NCBI GenBank assembly: GCA_017311185.1
Contig: JAESUZ010000982.1
Location: 248,001 to 312,000 of the forward strand
DNA: 64,000 bases
Direction of reading: 5' to 3'
Source: Proteles cristata cristata
Taxonomy: Eukaryota; Chordata; Mammalia; Carnivora; Hyaenidae
Part shown: positions 1 through 12,639 of the stretch, piece after piece
Layout of the letters: each line of letters begins with the position of its first letter
Position numbering within the stretch: the stretch's first letter is position 1
Position numbers and translations under genes: made by a program
Notes under the pieces: model-generated
The model's input: only the letters and a program-made list of their open reading frames with translations
Told to the model about the DNA's origin: nothing
Database searches by the model: none

Positions 1-1300
1 AAGTTCATGTACATTTCCTCTAAATGATTCTGTACCCTACTACTTTTTAGAAACATACATATTTAATATCTATCTATCTACATGTATGTATATCTATGAC
101 CAATAAGAACTAGAAGACCATCTCCTTTCTGCCAATAGGGTGTCTTTGTGACATCTTAAATTTTAGCTGAAAATAAGATAGCAGGGTTAATGTGCATTTT
201 CTTATTTTAATGTCTGTGATGCACATAGTTCATTAAAGCCTAATTAAAACCTTCATTCTTAGTCTTTTAAAAAAATGGCAAAAATGATTTATATTTCTAA
301 CATAATAGTCTTAGATAACTTTCATCTACCTAGTAACAAATTCCTGGAATGCAATCTGACTTTTAAATTTCCTGTACTTACAATAACAACATATACTTTA
401 AAATTGTAATCCATTTAATCTATGAAGTCTGGAGTCATGTAAGTTGTTTGCAAATAGTTTGCCCTTTAATCCACCTCCATATGAAGTATTTTATATATTT
501 CCCAAATCACTGCAGTTCTCCTTTATTTTGAACTTCTGAAATAAAAGTCTTTAGTTTATGTGTAGCACAATTCAGCCGCACAATATCAGACCATACAAAA
601 ATAGATTATTTCTAAAAATCAGCCAAATAATGTATTATACCTTCTGAAAATATACATTTCCTACTCCCCAAAGCAGTCCATACTCTGAATGAATTTTCTT
701 GTATTTTTAACATAAAATTCCCTCTTAAAAAGCAATTAAATGACAAAAATAAAGAATATAACATTTTGTAAATAAAGCACCTAGTTGGGTTCTTCATATC
801 TCTTATTTATTTCTCACTAAAATGCTGTGATTTAGGTATTATCCTTACAAAGAAAATAGTGAGTTTTAGTTATTTTCCAGAAGTTAAACTGAAATTTAGT
901 TTCCCCAGATACTTAAAAAGTTTAAATGGAAATTTAAGTGAGTACTATTTAGTTAGAAATTGGGGGGAGGGGGAGAGGAAAGCTTCTAAAATTCTTACAA
1001 GGGAAAATTTCCTTTATTCTTTATTTAAGGAATTTTGCAGTAAGAATTTTATAAATAAGTTCATGCCTTTGTTATTGCAAATGTATTCCTCCTAATGCCT
1101 AAGCTACCTTTTGGTTTTTCTTAGAACTTTCTGGAAAAGGCTTAAGATTCAGAGAACTGTTTAACAAGCTTGAAGAAAGTGTAGCGTATAGTGTCTAAGA
1201 ACTTCTGACATTATTTTCAACCATTTTAGATTAGAAGAGAGACCATTTTCAACCCAGGAAAATCATCATTTCTTCTATTTAAAAACTGATACAGTAATTT
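1..1300. other. Unique AT-rich intron, no feature recognised
   Basis: The stretch holds a short TATC/TGTA-type simple tract near 66-100 and otherwise unremarkable AT-rich DNA. The short open frames (for example 859-1095) lack any family resemblance and begin at non-ATG codons. Confidence 0.5.
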
Positions 1301-1499
1301 GACACCTGGGTGGCTCAGGCAGTTGAGCATCTGACTTCAGCTCAGGTCATGATCTCACAGTTTGTGAGTTCCAGCCCCGCAGCATCACACTCTGTGCTTA
1401 CAGCCTGGAGCCTGCTTTGGTGTCTCTCTCTCTCTGCCCCTCACCCACTCATGGTCTGTCTCTCAAAAATGAATAAACTTAAAAAATATAAAAAAAAAA
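1301..1499 (+). mobile_element. Carnivore tRNA-derived SINE, old
   Basis: The tRNA-like head (cacctgggtggctcaggcag), the conserved caggtcatgatctcac core, a CT-rich stretch and an A-rich tail are all present. The flanks 1281-1298 and about 1495-1512 look like a diverged TSD (aaaactgatacagtaatt versus aaaactaatacaattcta). Many differences from the youngest copies indicate an older insertion. Confidence 0.9.
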
Positions 1500-3227
1500 C
1501 TAATACAATTCTATTTATGACTTAACGTAATGTACCATTAGAATACGCTAGCATTGCCATATTGTAGTTTGGAAGGTTGTTGGAGTGGAGAGAACATGAA
1601 CATGGAAAGCAGTGATACACAGGTTTATATCTAGAGTCTGCCTTTAACCACTTGTGTGGAATTGTTTAAGTTATCCAACCTTTCTGAGACTCTGATGAAG
1701 TTCAAAAACAACATGGGACAATAGACATGTATATATGCGTGTGTATACACAAACACACACCTGATGCTGGAAAATTGTGGCTAGCTTCATAAACAGGGTC
1801 AATTGTTTTATAAAGTTAAAGGACAAAAAGAAAGTAAAAAACATTTTTAATGTTAAAAGCAATGCAAACAAAGAAAAATAATGTATATAATAATGATGAG
1901 CTAAATCATAACTATCCTGGCACACACAATTATTTTGAAAAAAATTGCAATTTTTTAGCATTAATTACTTTTACCTGACTCCTATAATAGCTGAATAAAA
2001 TGAGAGGAAATTAATTTTGTTAAGCATTTATCTCCTTTGTGTTTTTTGGCTCATCAATAAGGCATAAATGTGAAATATTAGAACTCTCATATGTCCCTCC
2101 AGATGTTTTTCACTCCTGCGCTTTACCTCTATCTCAGATTAGATTAAAGCTGTTTTAGGACACATTGTATTTATTTTGTGAAAACAGCTTTCAGAACAAC
2201 TCATACCTCTACAGTAGATCTCACATTAGCACTGTGAGACTTCCTTGAATTCCCAAATCTGGGTAAGGTGTTTTCTTAAGTATGGTGAGAGCAACGGTGT
2301 TACACTTCCATTGAACTTTGAACAGTTACGTTATTGGAACATCTTGTACCTTGAATACAGTGTGACAACTCCTATCTTTAAAATAATAATTACTAACTTT
2401 TTTCTAAGTATCCCCTCCAGAAGATTATAACCTTTGAGAAGCCAGAGGCCATAGGTGTTATGTTCTCACTGTGTCACAAGTGACAAGCCCATGACTTATT
2501 ACTGTGTAGGGGCACATGTTTATGGGAAGAGTAAATTAAAAACTTTGACACATCACGAGTGTCTGCAGATTCTATCCAGCCTTTGTTTTCCTGAAACCCA
2601 TCTAATTTCTTAAATAACATCAATCACTATTATTGGTCAATTCTCTGAAATAATGCTGATTTTTTAGAACATATGAAAGATTTCTTTCAAGGTATACATT
2701 TATCGCATGATCTATTACAATAGTTAGAAAAGAACAGAAATTAAAATTGATCTTTGTCTAAAAAGATGTGTTTAAAAGGAGTGCTCTAATTTAGAGAAAA
2801 AACATTTTGTTGTCATTGGCATTTTTAATATCCGAGTTCATTTAAAAGGAATGAGGAATCAACTAAAGTGTGCAAATACAGAAATGTATACACATATACA
2901 TACTATGTATTTACTTACAGACTGTATATGTGTGTGTGTATAATACATATATAGTATATGTATACCTATAAATTGTTGCTATATGGAAAGTTAAGATTAG
3001 AGAGATTTTTTCCTCATGTCTTATTTTCATGTTTATGTTTCCTCCCCTCATGTTCTATTTATCTTACCATATACTATATAGACTGTGCTGACAAAATTTA
3101 GGGTAATTTTTTTAAGTTTAAAAGTGCCCCTAGGGTAACATTTTTAAGAGACATGTGGGGAATGGATTAAAACAAAGAAGAATATCTTTCACATTTCATA
3201 ATATTATGGAGAAAAGTAGATATTGCA
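1500..3227. other. Unique AT-rich intron with a TA/TG-rich simple tract
   Basis: Mostly non-repetitive AT-rich DNA. A purine-pyrimidine alternating tract (TA, TG and CA steps) lies near 2885-2965. No coding or RNA feature was recognised. Confidence 0.45.
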
Positions 3228-3444
3228 GGTGAATCTTGGTGGCTCACTTGGTTAAGTGTCTGACTCTCAGTATCAGTTCAGGTCATCATTTCACACTTCA
3301 TGGGATCGACCCCTGCATCTGGCTCTGCATGGACAGTGCAGAATCTGCTTGGGATTCCCTACAGCCCCCACCCCCACTTGTCTCTGTCTTCTCTCTCTCT
3401 CTCTTTCTCAAAATAAATAAATATACTTTAAAATAAATAAATAT
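3228..3444 (+). mobile_element. Carnivore SINE, old and diverged
   Basis: A diverged tRNA-like head (ggtggctcacttggttaagt), a core resembling caggtcatcatttcac, a CT tract near 3391-3409 and an AAATAAATAAATA tail mark a degraded copy. No clear TSD was found. Confidence 0.85.
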
Positions 3445-3479
3445 TGTTGGAAGATGTTTATTGTCATGGAAATATTTCT

Positions 3480-3725
3480 ACCATTTATTGATTGATTATC
3501 ATCTGCCAGATGTTGTACAAAGTGCTTTCACATGGTTTACCTCTTTTACTTTGCACATCAAGTCTACAAAGTAGATACTCTATTTTCTGTGTTATCTAGA
3601 GCAGGAAACTGAGGCCCAGTGGGATAGAGGGCCTAGCCTCAGGCCACCCATGAGTAACTGGTACAGCCTGATTTCAATCTCAGGAAGTCTGATTTTCTAG
3701 TTTAGACTTCTGACCGCTGTCCAAC
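3480..3725 (-). repeat. MIR element
   Basis: The + strand reads caggaaactgaggcccag, followed by a diverged version of the aaggtcacacagctagtaag block, which is the reverse complement of the MIR core. The preceding tattgattgattatcatctg to gtacaaagtgctttcaca segment matches the MIR 3' region. These remnants are shared by all mammals. Confidence 0.75.
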
Positions 3726-6700
3726 CTACAATACTAAAAATGCTATGTTCTGTAAAAAGAAAAAGATTCATAAACCCTGAACATTAATAGGGACTTAATA
3801 AGTTTTAAAAAACGTATAATTTTACCAAATGGCTTCATTTATCACTTCAATACTGTTATTTTTGTTTACATGACACTTTTAAAGGAAATGAAGTTTCGGA
3901 ACTGTTAAAATGTGGTTATTGCTTAGGGTTTTAAATGAACCTAATTCTCAAGACTTGATGAAACATTTCATCATAGGCCTTCAAAATTTTGTCAGAAATA
4001 TATAGAAATATACTCATCATAGTATGTGATATTGAATGTCTTTCACAATATTTAAATGTTATTTATTGAGCTGTTGTTGCATCCTTGGGTATATTTTCAT
4101 ACAGGAATACCCATTTGCTTAAATGACACCTTTAAAGAGCCTGGCAGAATTAATGAGATGTCAATTACTTTGTTATTGTAGAAAAGGAAGAAGATCTTTA
4201 ACAATAAACAGGAAAAAAGTATAGAATGAATGGTAATGGTAGTGAAATCATTATCTGTGAGGTGGCCACCTGATTCAAAGCATATGCGTGTGTATTTATG
4301 TATCATTAGAGATATCTCTAAATAAATTACAAAGAAATCCAGAGCAATATGTGAGGAAATATTAAGATCTTCTCACGGGTCAACAACCATTTTCAGTGAG
4401 AAGCCAGGAAGCATTTCAGGCTTTGGGGCATCATAATTAATTATAATTCACCTTGTAGTGAAAAAACAGTCACTGATGATGTGTGTAACCAGAGGAGTGT
4501 AGCTGTGGTCCAATAAAATTGTATGTTTAGAAAAGGCAGTGGGTTAAATTTGGTGTGAGGGTCATAGTATACCAATCTCTGTTCTACACTGACCAAAAGA
4601 AAAGGGTATCCATTGTCCATACCCAAACATCTGTGCTGGGGAGCTAATATAAATGGAGGTTATTTGTAAACACCAATTCTAATGCAGATGTTTTTAGTAT
4701 GATGCCATGACTTTTCTAAATTAAAATAATCATTGAAGTTGGGTTTCTTTGGAAGAAGTAGGTTTAGGAAAATTTGACAAATTTTCTTTTTGTAATTGAA
4801 ATTCTATTAAATGAACTAAATTAAAATACCCAGCAGAGCTAAGGTTGCTTCATTGTTTGGCTCCTTTAGTCTGTACATTCTATTACTTTTTTCTCTTTTC
4901 ATTGACAACTTGAATATTTTTAATGTGTTTTCCTTACGTAAATTTTGTAAAGCGATTTTCTGAGGAGCTAGGAGAGGCCAATTAGTAAGTACATGTTTCC
5001 ATGGCTTCAAAAGAAAAATATACTTACCTTGTTTTGTTAAAAAATGAATTGTGTCCTGCCTGAAGTGTCAGAACTCTAAATTCTATATTAGCCATATGTG
5101 AGCTCTGTGAGAAAGGAGATTCTATCAATGACTCTTTCTTAGTCTGTGATGGGGACAATGAGGTGTTTTTATCTGGAACAATAGTGTACTCTGATGAGAT
5201 AGTGAATTGTAAGATAGTATGAAAGAGTTTGGAAGAGAATTTAAAATTTTGGAAAGATTTCTAGGAAAAAATATAAATCTAAAATATCTACCTGTCTATA
5301 TTATTATGAACTGACAACATAAGGAAAAATATGAAGACATAGAACATTATGCAAGTAAAAAAATTAAGTGATTAATATGTGTATGAAAGAGGCAAATGTT
5401 TACTCAAGAAAGTACCTATAATATGCTAATTAAATCTCCAGTGAATATTTCCATGAAACTAGTCCTAAAATTACCCATCATTGACTTAACTATTAAGATG
5501 ATAGGGGAGGAAAACATGGTAAGTTTTAAGAGAGAGAAACTCTTATTCATATAATAGAAAGTTTATTGAAGATGTCTAAAAATAGATAAATCAAAGAAGC
5601 AGTTTATACACATTATTTAGAAGTTTGTAATTTAGCATTGAGATTAAAAAAACTGAAAGGGTCAAAAGCCTTTGATTCTAGGGAACAGGACTAATGAGCA
5701 GGCATGAGGAGATAGAAAAGTTTGAGATTAAGGACTAATTTTTCATTATAATCTATTCAGTGGATTTTATATTCTAAGTGTATGTATTGGATAAAAATTA
5801 CTTATTATAAGTAAAAAGTATAGATTTAGAGAACATAGAGAACATTGTAAAAACTTTCAAAGAATCAGCTGACAAACATGGTTTCCTCCATAAACCGGAT
5901 TACCAGTGACAATTTATCTTTCTAGAATTCCATGAATTGTCCAAAACTAGGTTGGTTCTGAAGAGTGTCAAATGCCTGGATAATTTGTTTGGGTGAAAAG
6001 TAAGTATATTGATTCCAAAACTTATTCAAGCATAGCTTGAACTTTCTTGTTCAAGCTACATTATAGAGCTGCATGTCTAATCTCTATATTACCTGTTAGT
6101 ATAAAGCTACACCTATAAATAGGTTGCTGAGTCATCATATCGCTTTATAATGGCTCCAAATTAAATACATGCAGATTTGGTAGCTTAAACCAAAGATTAA
6201 TCAGTCTAAATCAGTCTATGAAGACATGTGCCTGAATCATAACAGGTTTTGACAAAAAACAAGCAATTTTGACTTAAGAACTTACCAAGTATACTTTTTG
6301 TTCTATGAAAATTACTGATAGGATTAATTTTGGAGTTCAAGATAGAATTTTTGTCAGAATGAAAGGCAACATCAAAGTCTTTAGACCAATCAGAAGACAT
6401 GGTCATCTGCAGAGTGCCCTCTGGTGGCCTAGTTGAGTAATTCTAGTCTCTTCTCACTTGGAAGTGAGTGTCTTGGAAGACAATAGAACTTCATTCAGTT
6501 TCTAAAACAGGCCTTTTTTTCAGTAACTGGCAGCAACCCGGCAACAGTAATTTGCAAACCCTGCCCTTTATTAAAATTCATTGTTGCTTTCAGAGTTAGA
6601 GAACTATAATTTGAGAGATCCAAGCAAGACCAAGAAGAAGTAACATTTTATGTAATCACTTTCAAGAGCTGCTGTATAATTAAACACATGTGCAATTAAT

Positions 6701-7879
6701 TTTAAGCAAAAACAGCAGCCAATATGCAGGGGAAAGTTGCTTTATACTAGCCCCGGTTTATAGCAACAGAATGGATATGATGTCAAGTATTACAATTGGC
6801 ACCGTTCCAGTAAATTTAGAATTTCATGAAAGTACCATCAATAGAACATTGTTTTTGCTTTTGCTTTACTTTTCTCCAGTTTTGTGCCTCTGTTTTAGTA
6901 GCAAAACATGTGGTGTATTAGTTGTGGCAGTTTGGGCTATGGCTGTAGGGTGTGTAATACCAAGAAATCTATGCTGAAATTCTATTTATAAGACAAATAC
7001 CCACTGAACTGGGGGAAAATAAAATTTGCATATTTAATTTTTCCTTTTATACAATTTATTAAAAGTACTTTGTAAGATGAACTAATCATGCAATAATCTG
7101 ATTTACATGGAATACAATAAAAACTAAAATTGCTGTTACAAAGTTTTTTTTAAAAAAACATAATTTTTATTTTAAAAAGTTATATACTGTCTCTGCATAA
7201 TGCTCATATGCTGCTGAAGTTGAAAGGCATGGCCACCTTGAAACATTGTGGCATTATGTAACTCTTGTAAAAGGTACATTTCAAAAAGAGATTGTATGAG
7301 GAACACACCTTTCCTAATGTATTCCCTGGCAATATACAGTATTCTTACCATACAAAACATAAAACTGTCCATCAAACAATTTACTTTTTAGTTCAAGATT
7401 TAGTTAATGTTTAATTTAGATCATTCTGGGTCACTTATGAGCAGAGAAGATTGGTTGAGTAAAACACTAATCATAATTTTGAAATCTGATATTTCTACTT
7501 TCAATTAACCTCTGATTGGAAGCTACCAGAGACTTTTGAAATCGTACAATACATGAAGACTGCTATTATAAAATGCAAACAACTGCATTCTCAATGAACT
7601 TCATTGAATTCTGGAAATAATGTCAGTAGAGTTTCAGAAAACAAAGAACTCGAAAACCTAGCTTTGAAATAAGAAGGATATTTGTCAGCAGTTCCGGATT
7701 CTTCTAGCAGAGTTATGACCAGGGGAAATGATTTGAATCCATAAATAAGTCCCATGCAGTGCAATCTAGATCAAGATAATTACAAGGAAATCTTTAATAT
7801 GAAGCTGTCTGTAGAAAGAGTTCTTAGAGAGATAAGGTTTGAAGAGTCCCCTTCAACCTAGATGCTTTGTGAAATTTCT
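3726..7879. other. Unique intron; only a candidate CTCF site stands out
   Basis: About 4 kb almost free of recognisable repeats, rare in this window. Short open frames here lack family resemblance. Ancient repeats too diverged to see may be present. The CTCF-like motif at 6414-6427 is listed separately. Confidence 0.4.
6414..6427 (-). promoter_or_regulatory. Candidate CTCF-binding motif
   Basis: On the minus strand the sequence reads CCACCAGAGGGCAC, which fits all 14 positions of the published CTCF core consensus CCASYAGRKGGCRS. The extended context (GGCCACCAGAGGGCACTC) also resembles the long motif. It sits in unique DNA rather than in a SINE. Occupancy cannot be told from sequence. Confidence 0.5.
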
Positions 7880-8830
7880 ACTTTAATTCTAATTAATTAA
7901 CTAGCATTTAGCACTTTCTGGATGCCAAGGACTAAAGAATGCCCTGGAAACCACTGATGGGCAAAATAGTTAATAGCCTCTACCCTGAAGAGATTTACAT
8001 TCTTCACAAGTAATAAACAAGTGAATGTCAAGTTTAGTAATTATTATTTGTATTAATGCTATTAAAGACTAGAGATTTTGAAAACTCCTTTGAGGCAGTG
8101 ACAAGTTAAGGTGTGATTGGAAGGAAGGAGTGAGTATAGGAATAGATTTGCTGGATTTCAAAGAAACTAAAAGATTTGCTTTGCTATAGTACAGTATGAA
8201 TCAGAGCACATGGGGATTTTAAGCCATGCATAGCGCTATACATGAAATGAGAATCATTAAGAAATTTAAGCTGGCAGTGCCAAGCTCTGATTTATCTTGA
8301 GGATGATCCCTCTTTGCCTGTAGAAAAATGGATTACTAGGAGGTAAAAATGAAGTAGGCACACCAAATAAGAACATATACTGCATCCAGGAAAGAGATTT
8401 TGGTGGTTTGAAATAAGATGGTAGACTTAGAGTTGGAAAGAAAGGAGCAGGTACAAATATATTTTATGGTTGGGTTTGATAGAGTTTGTAGATGAAGCAA
8501 AGGAATCAGGAGAGTCACAGATAAAAGGTTGGCTTCTAAGTTTCTTTTTTAACAACTAGAAACATTGTGGTATTGTTTACTAAAGATGTCAGAGACTGAG
8601 GAAAAGGCTTGAAAAAGTCTAGTTGGAAATGTTAAATTTCAGATGCCCCTGGGCATCTAAATGGAGATGTTAAATAGGCAGTCAGATGTATAAATAAGAA
8701 GCACAGAGAAGAGTTTTGGGTTGGAGATAAGAAGGGGAGTTGTCAGCATGTAATCAAACACCATCCTCATTACTCATGTTCTAATGAGCAAGGACCTTGG
8801 CCCAAGAGAGCTGTTTCCACAATAGGAAGC
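7880..8830 (-). repeat. Long L2 (LINE/CR1-like) remnant
   Basis: The left end has the L2 3'-end block in reverse (tggatgccaaggactaaag, then a cctctaccctgaagagattt-like segment). Further right, ctaaatggagatgttaaata and ggcagtcagatgtataaata match the reverse complement of the L2 body as I remember it. Probably one ancient insertion with gaps. Confidence 0.6.
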
Positions 8831-8949
8831 AACATTTTCAGCTCCAAATACTTCTTTTTCATAACCTCTAATAAGTCATTTTATCATGTGTTTCATTTTC
8901 TCGGAGCTTTGTAATGTCATGGAAATTATTATAATTTCTGTAATGATGA

Positions 8950-9380
8950 GAAGCAGCATTGTGTAGTGGAAAAAATAATTCACCTCACATCAAAACTTAC
9001 ATCTACTGGGGCGCCTGGGTGGCTTAGTCGGTTGAGCGTCCGACTTTCGCTTAGGTCATGATCTCGCGGTTCGTGGGTTCGAGCCCCGCGTCGGGCTCTG
9101 TGCTGACTGCCAGCTCAGAGCCTGGAGCCTGTTTCAGTCTGTGACTCCCTCTCTCTCTGACCCTCCCCTGCTCACGCTGTCTCTCTCTCTCTCCTAGAAA
9201 TAAAACATTAAAAAAAAATTAAAAAAAAAACTTACATCTACCATTTATTAGCGGTGTAACTTTGGTCATGCTGCTTAATGTCTTTGAGCCTGTGTGTACT
9301 TGCCCTCCATGAAAACACATGGCTGAAAATAGCCTCTGTACCAATAGGATAGGTATGTGCGTATTTTATTTTGGGAAATC
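8950..9380 (+). repeat. MIR element, split by a young SINE
   Basis: The left part (agcagcattgtgtagtgg, 8951 on) matches the MIR start and the right part (ttattagcggtgtaactttg, from about 9244) matches the MIR core. The SINE at 9007-9226 lies between them with a perfect 15-bp duplication, so the MIR was there first. Confidence 0.7.
9007..9226 (+). mobile_element. Carnivore SINE, young subfamily
   Basis: The head ggggcgcctgggtggcttag carries a good pol III A box and the ggttcgtgggttcgagcccc block carries a B box. It is followed by tgctgactgccag, a CT tract, CCTAG and an A tail. A perfect TSD, AAAACTTACATCTAC, lies at 8992-9006 and 9227-9241. Near-consensus sequence and an intact TSD indicate recent insertion. 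Confidence 0.97.
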
Positions 9381-10246
9381 TCACCTCAAATATTTCACAG
9401 CAAAAAAAAAATGATAAAGCAATTGCTAATATAAGGGGTTACTAAAGAGTACTAAGTTGTTAATACCCAACTATGGTTTAAGCAGTTACTCTACCCACAA
9501 TATACTAGAAATATCCTATCCTATATACCAATACCATTGGGAAAGTAAATCTACTTCTGATTAGTATGATGAGTCATCCATACTCAATTTCTATTTGAAA
9601 TTGAGGAAGAGAAATGATTTATGGTCAGGGGTTAATTTGCCTCTTTAGTAAGTGACTTCAGATTACAGTATCTTTAATATTGGCTGTGTTAAGTGATTGT
9701 GGGTATTTTGAAAATTCTACATATTATTCCAAATGACAATAAGACATTAACTAGGTAAAGTGCAGTCTCAGGGAATATGCAGTTTCTGAAATGGTCAGCA
9801 GAGAGCCTCAGTAAGGCTACTATGGATACATTTCTGCACCTTCTGGAGGCAGTAATGATCAAATGGTAATAATTAAAATTGCAAAATAATTGAAACAATT
9901 ATTTAGTTTAGCCAGAAAAGCTGCCTAGTAATGAGTTAAGATTTTTTTCCATGGAAAACAAAACAAATAACAACAAAACAAACAAAAGAAAATCCTGACC
10001 TGAATTAATGTGTAAATTAGAAGAAAAAGAAGGTTATTTAAAAATATTGCCCAGAGACTTTTTTGTCAATTATGTATGTGGATTATGTAGTGGAAAGTTC
10101 AGCATATTCCCCAAGATAAATATTCTGTTTTCCCTTTTTGCAAAGAAGCACTGCAGAATCTCTCTCTATAAAATCTTTGCTTCCATTAGGGAATTTAAGA
10201 CCATTTCTGGAATAAAATTTGGAGTGTTTCCTAAAGGCTAAAATTC

Positions 10247-10473
10247 GGAGCGCCTGGGTGGCTTAGTCGGTTAAGTGTCCAACTTTCGCTTAGGTCATGA
10301 TCTCGTGGTTCGTGGGTTCGAGCCCCACGTCGGGCTCTGTGCTGACTGCCAGCCCAGAGCCTGGAGCCTGTTTCAGAGTCTGTATCCCTCTCTCTCTCTC
10401 TGACCCTCCCCTGCTCATGCTGTCTCTCTCTCTCTCTTTCTCTCCTAGAAATATATATATATATATAAACTTT
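10247..10473 (+). mobile_element. Carnivore SINE, young subfamily, AT-repeat tail
   Basis: Same diagnostic bases as the copy at 9007 (ctttcgcttaggtcatgatc, gctgactgccag, CCTAG). The A tail has turned into a short (AT)n run at 10451-10466. A perfect 15-bp TSD, TAAAGGCTAAAATTC, lies at 10232-10246 and 10474-10488. Confidence 0.97.
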
Positions 10474-10584
10474 TAAAGGCTAAAATTCAACATTTAAATG
10501 GTAAAAGTGTGTGTGTGTTGGAATTTAACAGTTTGGTGGCATATGTGCAAAGTAATTGTGATAATAATAAATAACAATCCCTGA

Positions 10585-10810
10585 GCAGTGATTTCCATGT
10601 ATTGGGCAATGTACTAAGCATTTTATCAACATAGTCCCACATAATCCTCATAACAATCACACATGATGATGATTATTACATCTAGTTTACATATAAGAAA
10701 TTTGGGGCTCATGAAGATTGATTTGTTCAAGGTTACTCAGCTGATACACGGCAGAGCTAAATGGGAATCCCTGTTGATCTCAACTCTGAGTCCACATGAT
10801 AACCACTAAA
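10585..10810 (-). repeat. MIR element
   Basis: The + strand shows the reversed MIR pattern: tattgggcaatgtactaagc, cataatcctcataacaatca, aagaaatttggggctcatga, aaggttactcagctgataca and ggcagagctaaatgggaatc. Order and spacing fit MIR well. Confidence 0.8.
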
Positions 10811-10911
10811 CATTAATGGATTGCAGGACATATTGATCTTTTAATATATATTGTAAAAGTAGGTGTTCACGTATTGATTACTTCAGCACTAATCTATTCA
10901 CACTATCTTTT

Positions 10912-12086
10912 TATTTTTTTTTTACAAATAGTTTCTTGTCAAGTTGGTTTCCATATAACACCCAGTGCTCATCCCCACAAGTGCCCTCCTCCATGCCCAT
11001 CACCCCCTACCCCCCAGACCCATGAATCCTCAGTTTGTTCTCAGCATTCAAGAGTCTCTCATGGTTTGCCTCTCTCCCTTTCCCCCACCATTTCCCCCTT
11101 CTTCTCCCCCTTGGTCCTCTGTTAAGTTCCTCCTAATCCTCCTATACGTGCACACATATGATATTTGTCCTTCTCTGCCTGACTTATTTCGCTCAGCATA
11201 ACACCCTCAAGGTCCATCCATGTTGCTACACATGGCCAGATTTCATTGTTTCTCATTGCCATGTTGTATTCCATGGTATAGATAAACCACATCTTCTTGA
11301 TCCATTCATCTGTTGATGGACACTTAGGCTCTTTCCAGGTTTTAGCTATTGTGGAGAGTGCTGCTATGAACATTGAGGTACATGTGCTCCTATGCATCAA
11401 CATTTCTGTATCCCTTGGGTAAATTCCTAGCAGTGCTATTGCTGGGTCATAGGGGAGTTCTATTGTTAATTTCCTGAGGAACCTCCACACTGTTTTCCAG
11501 AGGGGCTGTACCAGTTTACATTCCCACCAACAGTGCAGGAGGGTGCCTGTTTCTCCACATCCTCGCCAGCATCTAGACTTCTCTGATTGGCTCATTTTAG
11601 CCACTCTGACAAGTGTGAGGTATCTCAGTGTGGTTTTGATTTGTATTTCCCTGATGAGGAGGTATGCTGACCATCGCTTCATGTGTCTGTTGGCCATGTG
11701 GATGTCCTCTTTGGAGAAGTGTCTGTTCATATCTTCTGCCCATTTCTTCACTAGGTTGTTTGTTTTTCGGGTGTGGAGTTTGGTGAGTTCCTTACAGATT
11801 CTGGATATTAACCCTTTATCTGATATGTCATTTGCAACTATCTTTTCCCATTTCATTGGTTGCCTATTAGTTTTGTGGGTTGTTTCCTTTGCTATGCAGA
11901 GGCTTTTAATCTTGATGAGGTCCCAATCGTTTATTTTTGCCTTTGATTCCCTTGCTTTTGGGGATGTGTCAAGTAAGAAGTTGCTGCGGTGGAGGTCAAG
12001 GAGGTTGTTTCCTGCTTTCTCCTCTAGGGTGTTGATAGTTTCCTGTCTCATGTTCAGGTTCTTTATCCATTTTGAGTTTATTTTTG
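10912..12086 (-). mobile_element. Young 5'-truncated L1, antisense to CSMD
   Basis: About 1.2 kb of L1: the ORF2 C-terminus (frame open from the truncation point at 12086 down to 11122), the 3' UTR and a poly(A) tail (T run near 10914-10923). The frame shows the terminal Cys/His motif CX3CX7HX4C ([18 protein letters not shown]) typical of L1 ORF2. No endonuclease or reverse-transcriptase core remains, so it cannot move itself. A perfect 17-bp TSD, TATTCACACTATCTTTT, lies at 10895-10911 and 12087-12103. Over 300 codons without a stop mean a recent event. The 3' UTR has G-rich runs on the minus strand (near 11000-11020 and 11078-11113). Confidence 0.95.
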
Positions 12087-12639
12087 TATTCACACTATCT
12101 TTTATAAGAACAACTGTATTTGTTTATCACATATAGATTTGTGATACCAGTGCTGAATCCCCCTATGGAGTTTTCTTTACTAATTGACTATTCTATAAAA
12201 ATGATCTCTGTTTAATTCTCTCTACAAAGAACAAGAGAAAAGGAAAAGGTTTTATCCAATATATCATATAATTAAATTATTGAATATGGTTAAAATAAAT
12301 AGTTTATAATTTTAATGCAATATTTATAGCATTTAATTATGTGCTTATTTTTTACAATCTATTTCTAGAAAAAGAATATAAAATAGTCTGTGCAATTATG
12401 GTCTTTTTTAAGGTTTGTATTTTCATAGAAGAAGCCTGGGTATAAGCACATCTTAATGATTATCTTGGCATAGCTTAATAATGCCTGTTGGATGTTTTGG
12501 GGTGTATTTTTTGTGAATTATTTTAATTTAAAGTTTTCCATAGTCAATTTGCATTATTTTTGTAATATAATGTATGTGTATGCATATGTGTGTATATACC
12601 AACTAATAATCAAACTAATATTTCTAACATGGCTAAGCT

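Noticed and set aside
9007..9080. tRNA-Lys-like sequences at SINE heads as real tRNA genes
   Set aside because: They have A- and B-box-like motifs but cannot form a proper tRNA and are followed by the SINE body and A tail; the same holds for all other copies.
11122..12093. Longest open frame in the window (323 codons, minus)
   Set aside because: It is the ORF2 C-terminus of a 5'-truncated L1 bounded by a 17-bp TSD, not a host gene.
11543..12136. 197-codon + strand frame
   Set aside because: It is the antisense shadow of the L1 ORF2 frame and runs into the flanking TSD.
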